DNA of 64,000 nt from Imperialibacter sp963977595 (GTDB lineage: Bacteria > Bacteroidota > Bacteroidia > Cytophagales > Cyclobacteriaceae), in assembly GCF_048007035.1 (NCBI RefSeq), contig NZ_CP180355.1, positions 2,728,001-2,792,000 on the forward strand, in the 5' to 3' direction. How positions within the stretch are numbered: position 1 is the stretch's first letter; each line of letters begins with the position of its first letter. The position numbers and the translations under genes were made by a program. This document shows, piece after piece, positions 27,251 through 35,737 of the stretch. Below the pieces are notes generated by a model. It saw only the letters and a list, made by a program, of their open reading frames with translations, searched no databases and was not told the DNA's origin.

Positions 27251-27464
27251 TGGGAAACGGCCTCTTCAGGTCATCTGCTGTTTCTCCGAAAATCGACACT
27301 CCGTAGTTGCCAACGGTTTCAATAAATTCTCGTTTGGAGATGCCAACAAAGGTGGCAGCCTGGCCAGATGACAATATCCCTTTTTCGAAGAGTGATGAAG
27401 CAACGATCATTTTGACTTCTTTCTCGTCGGTTTCTTCCGGAAGATTGAGCGTAATTGTTTTCAT
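27243..27464 (-). CDS. Antitoxin of the UPF0175/VapB type
   Basis: 73 residues from the ATG at 27464 (a TTG three codons upstream is less likely). The first part is a strand with NLPEE, the second a helix-turn-helix-like region: LFEKGILSSGQAATFVGISK followed by REFIE. This is the layout of UPF0175 antitoxins. It overlaps the start of the DUF3368 toxin, the usual antitoxin-first order with translational coupling. The pair was probably a type II toxin-antitoxin module. With the toxin frameshifted, the antitoxin may be left without a partner. Confidence 0.75.
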   Translation of the reverse strand: MKTITLNLPEETDEKEVKMIVASSLFEKGILSSGQAATFVGISKREFIETVGNYGVSIFGETADDLKRPFPNG

Positions 27465-27490
27465 GTAAGACAAATATAATGCAAAATCGA

Positions 27491-28945
27491 CTAAACGGAT
27501 CTCAACAGTGCCTTCTCCCCCAATTCTCTCAGTACCATGAGTAAAAAGTCAATATCGGCTTTTGTTCTTCTGTAATTATTGCAGTTGATGCGCAAAGCAG
27601 GTCTGTTATTAATACGGGTACCAGCAAAAAAGATGCGCCCGTCTTCTTCAATCAGTTCAAGTATCCGCTCGTTTACTGCGTCAACTCTTGCCTGGTTACT
27701 CTTTATTCCATCGTTCTCCGACACATAACGGAAGGTAGCTATCGACAAATTGGCTGGCCCCAGCATTTCGAAATCATCGGAGGCATTCACTAGCTCCTGG
27801 AAATACCTCACTACTGCAATATCATTCTCGATTGCTAGTCGCAGTTTTTTCGCCCCGTAGGCTTTGAACGTCATCCATACCTTGAGCGCTTTAAAGTCTT
27901 TGGTGAGCTGTAGCGTCAAATCCATTAGGTCTTCTCGCTCCGTTTTTTCCAAACCTCCCCGAAGGTAGTCGGGCACCAGGCTGAAAGTGTTTTTGAGGTG
28001 CTCTTTTTTTCTGACAATGACAGCGGCCACTTGAAACGGCACATAGAGCCATTTGTGTGGGTTCACAAGAACTGCATCTGCCTCACTCATGCCCCTAAAA
28101 AGATGGCCAGCAACAGCGGTGCCAGCCGCCGGCCCGCCGTAGGCAGCGTCTACCATGTACCACAATTTATATTTTTTGGCGAGGGCTGCGAGTTTATCCA
28201 GCTTGTCGATGGCGCCGTTGTTGGTGGAGCCCGCAATGCCAATGACACCAATGGGCAATAAGCCTTCGTTCAGGTCTTTCTGAACGGCTTCTTCCATCAA
28301 ATCAACCCTTACCTGAAACTGACCATCTACAGGGATTTTCCGAAGGTAGTCTTTGCCCATACCCAGCAGGTCCATGGCCTTGTCGAAGCTGGAGTGACCC
28401 TGACTAGAAACATAGACCGTCATGGGCTTTTGGCCATAAAGGCCCTTCTGAGAAAGAGAAGCAGGCCCCATCACTTTTCGCATCACAGCCAGGTGCAGGA
28501 AGTTACCTTCCGAACCTCCACTTACCAACACACCTGCGCTATCATCAGGATAACCCATGAACTGGCAGAGCCATTTGATGACAATTTTCTCCATTTCTGA
28601 GTTGGCTGGGGCGTTGTGCCATTTCAGGTTGTTTTGGTTCAGCCCAGCTTTTAGAAACTCAGCAAGTATGCCAACCTGATTGCCTCCTCCGGTGATGTAG
28701 CCATAATAATTAGGACTTGGGTTAAAATTCGACATCTCGAAAACGTCGGAGCCAACACTGGCCAGCAGCGACTCAACAGGCGTTTCTTCCTCTGGCAGCG
28801 TTTCATTGAATCGCTCCTGAATTTGCGCTGGTGTATAGTTGTGATAGATTTTGGAACCTCGGAGGCGCTTTAACCAGTCGAAGTAAATGGATACCGCTTG
28901 CTCGGTGTATTGCCGGAATTCTTTTTCCTGAAAGTCTAGATTCAT
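27491..28945 (-). CDS. PLP-dependent decarboxylase (aromatic amino acid decarboxylase family)
   Basis: 484 residues, fold type I, group II decarboxylase. Motifs seen are VSGGSEGNFLHL (cofactor phosphate region), YMVDAAYGG (the Asp that contacts the PLP nitrogen) and NPHKWLYVPFQ with the Schiff-base lysine. The C-terminus has the usual RINCNNYRRT ending. Family members decarboxylate tyrosine, DOPA, tryptophan or glutamate-like substrates; the substrate here cannot be fixed. There is a 25-base gap from the upstream DUF4230 gene, so the two may be co-transcribed. Confidence 0.87.
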   Translation of the reverse strand: MNLDFQEKEFRQYTEQAVSIYFDWLKRLRGSKIYHNYTPAQIQERFNETLPEEETPVESLLASVGSDVFEMSNFNPSPNYYGYITGGGNQVGILAEFLKAGLNQNNLKWHNAPANSEMEKIVIKWLCQFMGYPDDSAGVLVSGGSEGNFLHLAVMRKVMGPASLSQKGLYGQKPMTVYVSSQGHSSFDKAMDLLGMGKDYLRKIPVDGQFQVRVDLMEEAVQKDLNEGLLPIGVIGIAGSTNNGAIDKLDKLAALAKKYKLWYMVDAAYGGPAAGTAVAGHLFRGMSEADAVLVNPHKWLYVPFQVAAVIVRKKEHLKNTFSLVPDYLRGGLEKTEREDLMDLTLQLTKDFKALKVWMTFKAYGAKKLRLAIENDIAVVRYFQELVNASDDFEMLGPANLSIATFRYVSENDGIKSNQARVDAVNERILELIEEDGRIFFAGTRINNRPALRINCNNYRRTKADIDFLLMVLRELGEKALLRSV

Positions 28946-28970
28946 TTGATGTAGAGAGTTTTCAACAGGC

Positions 28971-29615
28971 TTAGTTTAAGCGGATAACGTCCTCCTCTTT
29001 GAAATAAATGATTACAGGCCGGGACGCAACTTTATTGAGTAGCGGCAAGAGAATTTTGTAGGCCATTTCCTCTGCCTCCTCAAGGATACCACCATCGAGG
29101 GCAGATTTCATCATCTGTGCCTCGGCTTGAGCGTAAGCAGTGTCAATAAACTGGTTAAACTCTTTGTCTTCCAGACCAATGCCTCTTTTTAAGTCGTAAA
29201 ACCTGCTTTTGCTGTGGTCAATTTTGTGGTAACAAAGCTCCGGTTTTGGTAGTTGAATCACCAGCGTGTCTCCGTCGATAATGTCCGATGTCGTCACTTT
29301 TAAAAGGTCAATACATGCTACAGCTTCTCCTGCAGCAATCAGCACCGCCCTTGAGTCGCCACCATCCTGAATCCTGAAAATGCCCAGATCCAGGTAGCGC
29401 TTGCTAAGCCTCTCTATTTCCACCACATCCTGCATCCGGTACTTCACCAGCTCTAGCTTGCCCAAAGCTTCGATTTCTTTCAGCAGCACTTGGTGTCGCT
29501 GATTCACTGTGGCCGGCTCAACAAACAACCCACTGTTGAACCACAGCACTACTCCGCCAACCAGCAAGAGCGCCCATAGCAGAATTCTGAAGATTATTTT
29601 GGGTGTAAAGATCAT
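28971..29615 (-). CDS. DUF4230 family membrane-anchored protein
   Basis: 214 residues. One N-terminal transmembrane helix (ILLWALLLVGGVVLWF) is followed by a soluble domain. The pattern matches DUF4230: an alternating strand core with LVIQLPKPELCYHKIDH and then a long amphipathic helix (QFIDTAYAQAEAQMMKSAL). No catalytic residues are evident. It is upstream of the PLP decarboxylase on the same strand and divergent from the AsmA-like gene. Function unknown. Confidence 0.75.
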   Translation of the reverse strand: MIFTPKIIFRILLWALLLVGGVVLWFNSGLFVEPATVNQRHQVLLKEIEALGKLELVKYRMQDVVEIERLSKRYLDLGIFRIQDGGDSRAVLIAAGEAVACIDLLKVTTSDIIDGDTLVIQLPKPELCYHKIDHSKSRFYDLKRGIGLEDKEFNQFIDTAYAQAEAQMMKSALDGGILEEAEEMAYKILLPLLNKVASRPVIIYFKEEDVIRLN

Positions 29616-29787
29616 TGTTTGTGAAAATTATAAATTCAATTGATGCTGATGCATAAACATCATAAATAAATCGTGCCCTCGTTATTATCATTCAGCATTC
29701 TAAATTGTTAATTTGCATCTAATTACTTCAAACGAAAACGTAATATATACGGGTAATTGTCCTTTCCGAATTTAAAATCACTCAGCC

Positions 29788-32700
29788 ATGAAAAAGTTTC
29801 TATTGATTGTTGGTGGATTCATTGTAGTCGTGCTTTTGGCGGCAGCCATACTACCATTCATCTATAAAGATGATATTAAGGCGGCGCTCGACGATGCAAT
29901 TGCAGAGAATGTTAACGCCAAAGTGTATTTTGATGAGTCTCGCTTCGGCCTCACACTTTTCAAAAACTTTCCCAATCTAACGGTAACACTCGGTGGCCTG
30001 GGGGTGGTTGGCATTGATGAGTTTAAGAAGGACACACTTGCAGCAGTTGACCAGGTCGACGTGGTGGTCAACATCATGTCTGTGATCAACGGCAACTACC
30101 GTATCAGCGGCTTGTACCTCAACGAACCAAACATCTACGTGAAAGTGCTGGCCAATGGCAAAACCAATTATGATATCGCCAAGCCCTCTGAGGAACCAGT
30201 TGCCGAAGAAACCCCAACAGAAAGTGGCGATGTTCAGTTTGGCATCGACAAATGGGAAATCAAAAATGGCAACATCGTTTATGACGACGCTACCATACCT
30301 TTCTACATGGCAATGAAAGGAATGAACCACACTGGAAGCGGCGACTTTACATTGTCGGTATTTGACATGGACACATATACGGAAGTGGATAAGATGACGA
30401 TATCTTACGATGGTGTGGAGTACATTTCCAATAAGAAACTGACTGCTGATATGGTCCTGAATATGGACTTGGATGCATTCAAATTCACATTCAAGGACAA
30501 CAAAGTAGCGCTCAACGACTTCGGACTCAACTTTGATGGATATTTTGCCATGCCAGAAGAAGGGTACGACATGGACATCAATTTTTCATCGCCTGAAAAC
30601 AGCTTCAAGTCGTTGTTGTCGCTTGTGCCTGGTATGTACAGTGATAGCTTCACCGGGCTGACAGCCTCTGGCGATACCCAGTTCAGCGGGTTTGTTAAAG
30701 GCATTTACAACGACACTCAAATGCCGGCATTCAACTTTGGCATGAAGGTAATCGACGGCAATTTCAAATATCCGGATCTGCCCTCAGCAGTCAGCAATGT
30801 GAATGTTGATATGCTGATCGACTGCGCTGATGGCAACATAGACAATACGCTGGTTGACATCAAGCAATTTCATCTTGACTTTGGCAATAATCCCGTTGAT
30901 GCTAAGCTGACTATCAAAAACCTGCTGAACTACGACATGGTAGCTAACATTCAGGCAAAACTAAACCTCGGGGAGCTGGCCACTATGTTCCCTATGGAGG
31001 GCCTTGAGATGAAGGGTATTTTTAGTATGAATGCCAAATCTCAGGGCGTTTATGACAGCATTGCCAACACGATTCCAACCATTGATATGGAAATGGGCTT
31101 GGCCGATGGTTTCATCAAATATGCAGAGTATCCGATACCGATGGAGCAAATCAACATGCACACTACCATTAAAAACGAAAGTGGTAGGATGGCAGAGACA
31201 GTGGTGCTGATGGACAAATTCACCATGTTGGTAGATGGGGAAAAGCTTGAATCAACACTAAGGTTTGAAAACCTGGATGACTATACCTGGGATTTGGCAG
31301 TGAACGGAGGTATTGATCTCGAGAAAATCATGCAAATCTTCCCAATGGAGGGCATGGAACTGAAAGGCAAAATCGCTGCCAACATGCAGACGAAAGGCAA
31401 AATGTCGGATGTAGATGCCGAGAGATACGACAAGCTGGCCACAAGCGGAGGGATGACCGTAAGCAACTTCTACTATGCCGATGCTGACCTGCCCCAGGGC
31501 TTCGCTATTTCTGAATCTGAACTTAGCTTCAATCCAAAAGAAGTGCGCCTGAGTAAGTTCAATGCTACGCTTGGTCGTAGCGACATGGCCATGACCGGCG
31601 CCATTACCAACTACATGGCCTATGCGCTGAACGATGAAACCATCAAAGGCGAACTGAACTTTTCTTCAAACTCGTTTGACCTGAACGAGTGGATGACCGA
31701 TGAAGACACCACTGCCACCGTGGAGGCCGACACGGCTGCCCTTGAAGTAGTGGAAGTTCCAAAGAATATCGACTTCATTCTTAGATCAAGTATTACCAGT
31801 CTGTTGTATGACAACATGGAGATCAAAAACATGAAGGGCAATATCATTGTGAAAGACGGTGTCGTAAAACTTGACAATGGTAAGTTCGACCTGATGGATG
31901 GCCTGTTTGCTATGGACGGGGAGTACGATAGCCGTGACCTGGAGAAGCCCGTGTTTGCCTTTGACTTTTCAATCACCGATATGTCAATCAAAGCAGCGTA
32001 TAATACATTCACAACAGTTCAACAACTGGCGCCAATAGCTGAGAAGATGGAAGGCAAGTTCTCAACAGACTTTGTTATGGCTGGTGCTTTGGGTCAGGAT
32101 ATGATGCCTGTGATGGAGTCTATCCTGGGGCAGGGTGTGGTGAAAGTCGCTGAGGGTAAAGTAAATGACCTTAAAGTGCTGACCACTTTGTCGTCTGTTT
32201 CAAAACTTGGTGATGACTCAGGGACATTGAGTCTGAAAGACGTGATTATGCAAGCCGAAATCAGGGACGGAAGAGTGTGGCTGAAGCCTTTCGATGTGAA
32301 TGTAGGCAAATACAAAACCACGATTGCCGGAAGTAATGGTATAGATGGCACAATGGACTACGTAATGGCTATGAATGTGCCTGCTGGTGCTGCATCTGCC
32401 GCAGCCAATCAGGCAATAGCATCTGTCACGGGAGTGAGTTCAGCTATCTCCTCCAATATTGTGATGAACTTCGGCGTTGGAGGCACTTATGATGATCCAA
32501 AAGTGACATTGAAAAGCGTAGATGCAGGCGAGGGTGGAAAATCGGCCACAGATGCTGCCAAGGCTAAGATAGCTTCAGAAATGGATGCCAAGAAAAAAGA
32601 GGCCGCACAGAAAGCTGACGCAGCCAAGGCCGAGGCTGTCAAGCAGGCTGAAGAAAAGAAAGAAGCAGTTGTGAAAGAAGTAGAGGAGAAAAAAGAAGCA

Positions 32701-32811
32701 GCCAAGGAGGAAGTGAAGGAGCAAGTTGAAGAAAAGAAAGAAGAAGTGAAAGAAGAGGCTGCCGACAAACTGAAAGGGCTGCTTAAGAAGAAAAAAGGAG
32801 GAGGAGAATAA
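29788..32811 (+). CDS. AsmA-family protein with Lys/Glu/Ala-rich C-terminal tail
   Basis: 1007 residues. An N-terminal transmembrane helix (LLIVGGFIVVVLLAAAIL) anchors a long periplasmic beta-rich body of the AsmA/DUF748 type, with the AsmA-like opening NAKVYFDESRFGLTLFKNFP. Proteins of this superfamily bridge inner and outer membranes and are linked to lipid transport. Residues after about 920 form a highly charged segment of EEKKEAVVKEV-type repeats, predicted coiled coil or extended helix, ending LLKKKKGGGE. It stands alone, with a terminator directly after. The tail is unusual for AsmA. Confidence 0.82.
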   Translation: MKKFLLIVGGFIVVVLLAAAILPFIYKDDIKAALDDAIAENVNAKVYFDESRFGLTLFKNFPNLTVTLGGLGVVGIDEFKKDTLAAVDQVDVVVNIMSVINGNYRISGLYLNEPNIYVKVLANGKTNYDIAKPSEEPVAEETPTESGDVQFGIDKWEIKNGNIVYDDATIPFYMAMKGMNHTGSGDFTLSVFDMDTYTEVDKMTISYDGVEYISNKKLTADMVLNMDLDAFKFTFKDNKVALNDFGLNFDGYFAMPEEGYDMDINFSSPENSFKSLLSLVPGMYSDSFTGLTASGDTQFSGFVKGIYNDTQMPAFNFGMKVIDGNFKYPDLPSAVSNVNVDMLIDCADGNIDNTLVDIKQFHLDFGNNPVDAKLTIKNLLNYDMVANIQAKLNLGELATMFPMEGLEMKGIFSMNAKSQGVYDSIANTIPTIDMEMGLADGFIKYAEYPIPMEQINMHTTIKNESGRMAETVVLMDKFTMLVDGEKLESTLRFENLDDYTWDLAVNGGIDLEKIMQIFPMEGMELKGKIAANMQTKGKMSDVDAERYDKLATSGGMTVSNFYYADADLPQGFAISESELSFNPKEVRLSKFNATLGRSDMAMTGAITNYMAYALNDETIKGELNFSSNSFDLNEWMTDEDTTATVEADTAALEVVEVPKNIDFILRSSITSLLYDNMEIKNMKGNIIVKDGVVKLDNGKFDLMDGLFAMDGEYDSRDLEKPVFAFDFSITDMSIKAAYNTFTTVQQLAPIAEKMEGKFSTDFVMAGALGQDMMPVMESILGQGVVKVAEGKVNDLKVLTTLSSVSKLGDDSGTLSLKDVIMQAEIRDGRVWLKPFDVNVGKYKTTIAGSNGIDGTMDYVMAMNVPAGAASAAANQAIASVTGVSSAISSNIVMNFGVGGTYDDPKVTLKSVDAGEGGKSATDAAKAKIASEMDAKKKEAAQKADAAKAEAVKQAEEKKEAVVKEVEEKKEAAKEEVKEQVEEKKEEVKEEAADKLKGLLKKKKGGGE

Positions 32812-32835
32812 TTCCCGCCCTCACGAGACGTTTCA

Positions 32836-32872
32836 AACCCTCGGGATGTTTATTGTCCTGAGGGTTTTTTTG
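32836..32872 (+). terminator. Intrinsic terminator after the AsmA-like gene
   Basis: AACCCTCGGGA (32836-32846) pairs with TCCTGAGGGTT (32856-32866) around a nine-base loop, with one G-U pair, and runs into a T tract. It is 25 bases after the stop codon and separates the AsmA-like gene from the thiolase gene. Confidence 0.85.
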
Positions 32873-32903
32873 TATAATTATATCCAATTAAACAGCCCCA
32901 GAT

Positions 32904-34202
32904 ATGGCAAAGCAATCATATGTCGGAAGGAAAGTAGTAGTAGTCGATGGCACCCGAACGCCTTTTCTAAAGTCGGGCACGGGCTATCGGGATCTTATGG
33001 CCTATCAACTGGGCGCTGTGGCTATTTCGGGTCTTTTGAAAAAAGCCTCTCTCGATGCGGCTCAGGTTGAACGGGTGATCATGGGTACCGTGGTGCATAA
33101 TATTGTGACCTCAAACGTAGCCAGAGAATGTGCCCTCACCGGAGGTATTCCTTTTACCACACCCGCACATACTGTTTCCCAGGCCTGCATTTCCGCCAAC
33201 CAGGCCATTGCCCAAGGAGCTGACCTGATCAGGCTTGGTCATGCCGATGTGGTTGTTGCAGGCGGAACCGACTGTGTGTCGGATATCCCGATAGGCTTTC
33301 CCAAGAAAATGAGAACCAAGCTCTTCGCTTCTCAGAAGATTCGGTCGACCGGCGAATGGTTGAAGTTTGTTTTGTCGCTCCGTCCGTCAGACTTTAAACC
33401 AGAGGTGCCCCAGATTGCTGAGTATTCCACCGGCCGCACCATGGGCCAGGACTGCGAGTTGATGGGCACCCGATTTGGTGTTACCCGGGAAGAGCAGGAT
33501 GAATTTGCTGCACGGTCGCACCAATTAGCTGCAAAAGCCGCCGGGGAAGGGATATTGGCCGGTGAGATTACTGCGGCAGAGTTTCCGCCATCATTCAAGG
33601 CGATCAAAGAGGATAATACCTATCGTGGTGATACAACTGTTGAAAAACTTGCTAAGCTGCGACCAGCCTTCGACAAAAAGAATGGGACAATAACGGCAGG
33701 CAATGCTTCCTTCCTCACAGATGGTGCCGCAGTTGTATTGCTCATGAGCGAAGAAAAAGCCAAAGCCCTGGGCTATGACACATCCGTTCAAATCAGAGAC
33801 TATGTGTTCACGGGTCAGGATCCCAATGAAGAGCTTCTGCTGGGTCCGGCATATGCCACCTACAAACTGCTGCAACGACAGGCACTCACCTTGAAAGACT
33901 TGGATGTTATAGAGTTTCACGAGGCCTTTGCCTCCCAGATAGTCACTAATCTCAAGGCATTGAATTCCGACCAATTTGCAAAGGAGAAAATGGGATTGAC
34001 TGCAAAAGCTGGAGAGATAAATATGGATAAATTTAACATTCACGGAGGCTCACTTTCTTTGGGTCATCCTTTTGGTGCCACTGGAGCGAGGCTGGTAACT
34101 ACAGCAATGAATCGATTGAAAAGAGAGAATGGCAAGCTGGCCCTGCTGGCTGCCTGTGCAGCGGGGGCCCATGGTCATGGCATGATTCTAGAAAAGGTGT
34201 AA
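32904..34202 (+). CDS. Thiolase (acetyl-CoA C-acyltransferase, FadA/FadI type)
   Basis: 432 residues. The acyl-accepting cysteine is in SQACISANQ, the catalytic histidine in EFHEAFASQ, the GGSLSLGHPFGATGAR loop holds the second histidine, and the C-terminal catalytic cysteine is in AACAAGAHGHGM. It performs the last step of beta-oxidation, splitting 3-ketoacyl-CoA with CoA. The length is closer to FadI than FadA. Its TAA shares one base with the ATG of the DUF4403 gene, so the two are translationally coupled. A FadJ-type partner lies 1.5 kb downstream. Confidence 0.9.
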   Translation: MAKQSYVGRKVVVVDGTRTPFLKSGTGYRDLMAYQLGAVAISGLLKKASLDAAQVERVIMGTVVHNIVTSNVARECALTGGIPFTTPAHTVSQACISANQAIAQGADLIRLGHADVVVAGGTDCVSDIPIGFPKKMRTKLFASQKIRSTGEWLKFVLSLRPSDFKPEVPQIAEYSTGRTMGQDCELMGTRFGVTREEQDEFAARSHQLAAKAAGEGILAGEITAAEFPPSFKAIKEDNTYRGDTTVEKLAKLRPAFDKKNGTITAGNASFLTDGAAVVLLMSEEKAKALGYDTSVQIRDYVFTGQDPNEELLLGPAYATYKLLQRQALTLKDLDVIEFHEAFASQIVTNLKALNSDQFAKEKMGLTAKAGEINMDKFNIHGGSLSLGHPFGATGARLVTTAMNRLKRENGKLALLAACAAGAHGHGMILEKV

Positions 34203-35626
34203 TGCATATCTTAAAATGTGTACTGATTTCCGTCGCCCTCGGGTTGGTGCTTTTTTCATGCAAGAAAACAAAAACCGACGCTCCGGAAAGAACTACGCTC
34301 GACTCAACGCTAGCTCCGCCGGTTTCAAGACTGACCATCCCTCTCAGCTTTAGCCTGGATGAGGTAGAAGCCCTCATCAACGAAAAAATCGATGGTACCT
34401 TTCTGAGAAAGAGAGTAGCGGTCAATACAAGCGACAGTCTTTACTTTGAGCTTACTAAGCAACAGCCGATAATATTGACCTGGAAAGCACCAGACCTTCG
34501 CTATCGGGCTCATCTGAAAGTTTCAGGTCAATACATGAAGAATATTTTGGGTGTGAAAATCCAAAATCAAACGCCGATAGAGTTTGAATTGGAACTGCTC
34601 TTTAAGACGGAGCTTGGTTTTGAAAAAGACTGGAGCATCAGGCCCAAAACTGTTATTGAGGAGATAGTTTGGAAAAGCGACCCTGTGATGAATCTCGGAA
34701 TTGCGACCATCAATTTCCGAAAACCTGTCGAGAAAGCGCTGAACGACCACCAGGATAGCCTTACACTGAAGCTGGATGGTTTTATGAAAGAGACCATCGA
34801 CACAAGGAAAATCATTGAAAAAATCTGGAGCGACTTGCAGCAACCTATCCGACTGAAAAAGGATGAACCAAGGATTTGGCTGCTGGCCAAAGCCGAGACG
34901 CTGAAAGCAAGATGGACCCGTGGCCCTGAACGACAAATTACGGCCCAAGCGGAATTAACGGCTCAAATATCAACGCTCGTGGAAGGAGATGACCTGACCG
35001 TTGCGTCGGTGCCCTTACCTGAGTTTAGTTTTCAAACAGACCATCAGGACAGCCTGGTGGCAAACGTGCTGTGTACGCTTCCGTTTGACAGGGTCAACAA
35101 ATACAGTAGAAAAAAACTTGTGGGAATGAAGATCGATTCGGCAGGTTATTCGGCGCAAATCAAGGATGTGGAGGTGTACGGTACGGAGGATGGTTTGGCC
35201 GTGAAGGTGGGGTTGACAGGCGATGTGAGGGGCGATGTGTATCTTCAGGGAAGGCCTGTGATAGATAGGGCATCCAAGAGCTTTCGGATAGAAGACTTTG
35301 ACTTTGTGGTAGATTCTGATGATGCCGTTCTGGCTTCTGCCGATTGGCTGCTCCATAGCTCCATAAAGGCGATGGTTGAAAGGCAGCTTACCTATGAACT
35401 CCAGCCCTATGCCGACATGATCCCCATGCTCATCACAAGCGGAATAGAAAAGGGAAGGCTAGCGGAAAAGCTGGAGGTGTATATTGATTCATGGGAGATT
35501 ATGCCACTGGCAACTCTTATTACTTCCAAAGACCTTCAAATGATTATTCAGGTGAGAGGCATGGCCGAAATAAGGCTGCAGGAAATACGAAAAGATAGTA
35601 CGCAACAAAAGGCGATCAGCCAATAG
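34202..35626 (+). CDS. DUF4403 family lipoprotein
   Basis: 474 residues. Lipoprotein signal with the lipobox cysteine in LVLFSCKKTK. The body is a long alternating-strand protein with the DUF4403 opening RLTIPLSFSLDEVEALINEK and repeated lipid-binding-like (TULIP-like) halves. The C-terminal part shows EVYGTEDGLAVKVGLTGDVRG. Its ATG overlaps the thiolase stop by one base. An envelope lipid-handling role is inferred from the fold suggestion; it has no catalytic motif. Coupling of an exported protein to a cytoplasmic thiolase is noteworthy. Confidence 0.8.
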   Translation: MHILKCVLISVALGLVLFSCKKTKTDAPERTTLDSTLAPPVSRLTIPLSFSLDEVEALINEKIDGTFLRKRVAVNTSDSLYFELTKQQPIILTWKAPDLRYRAHLKVSGQYMKNILGVKIQNQTPIEFELELLFKTELGFEKDWSIRPKTVIEEIVWKSDPVMNLGIATINFRKPVEKALNDHQDSLTLKLDGFMKETIDTRKIIEKIWSDLQQPIRLKKDEPRIWLLAKAETLKARWTRGPERQITAQAELTAQISTLVEGDDLTVASVPLPEFSFQTDHQDSLVANVLCTLPFDRVNKYSRKKLVGMKIDSAGYSAQIKDVEVYGTEDGLAVKVGLTGDVRGDVYLQGRPVIDRASKSFRIEDFDFVVDSDDAVLASADWLLHSSIKAMVERQLTYELQPYADMIPMLITSGIEKGRLAEKLEVYIDSWEIMPLATLITSKDLQMIIQVRGMAEIRLQEIRKDSTQQKAISQ

Positions 35627-35641
35627 AGAACTTCGTGTTTA

Positions 35642-35678
35642 TTTGCCTTACATAATCCTAAATAATCGTCTATATTTA
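35642..35678 (+). promoter_or_regulatory. Candidate promoter for the fadJ-like gene
   Basis: A TTTG at 35642-35645 and TATATTTA at 35671-35678, seven of eight bases of TAnnTTTG, lie 60 bases before the ATG. The 25-base spacing is slightly long, so this is a weak call. Confidence 0.35.
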
Positions 35679-35737
35679 CTCTGCATGCATACTAAAGGCC
35701 TGGGGGCGTTTCCAGGCAATTCTTAATTCAATTTATC

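Noticed and set aside
32487..32768. Minus-strand Ser/Thr/Phe-rich ORF of 93 codons
   Set aside because: Mirror image of the Lys/Glu-rich AsmA tail; low-complexity antisense artefact.
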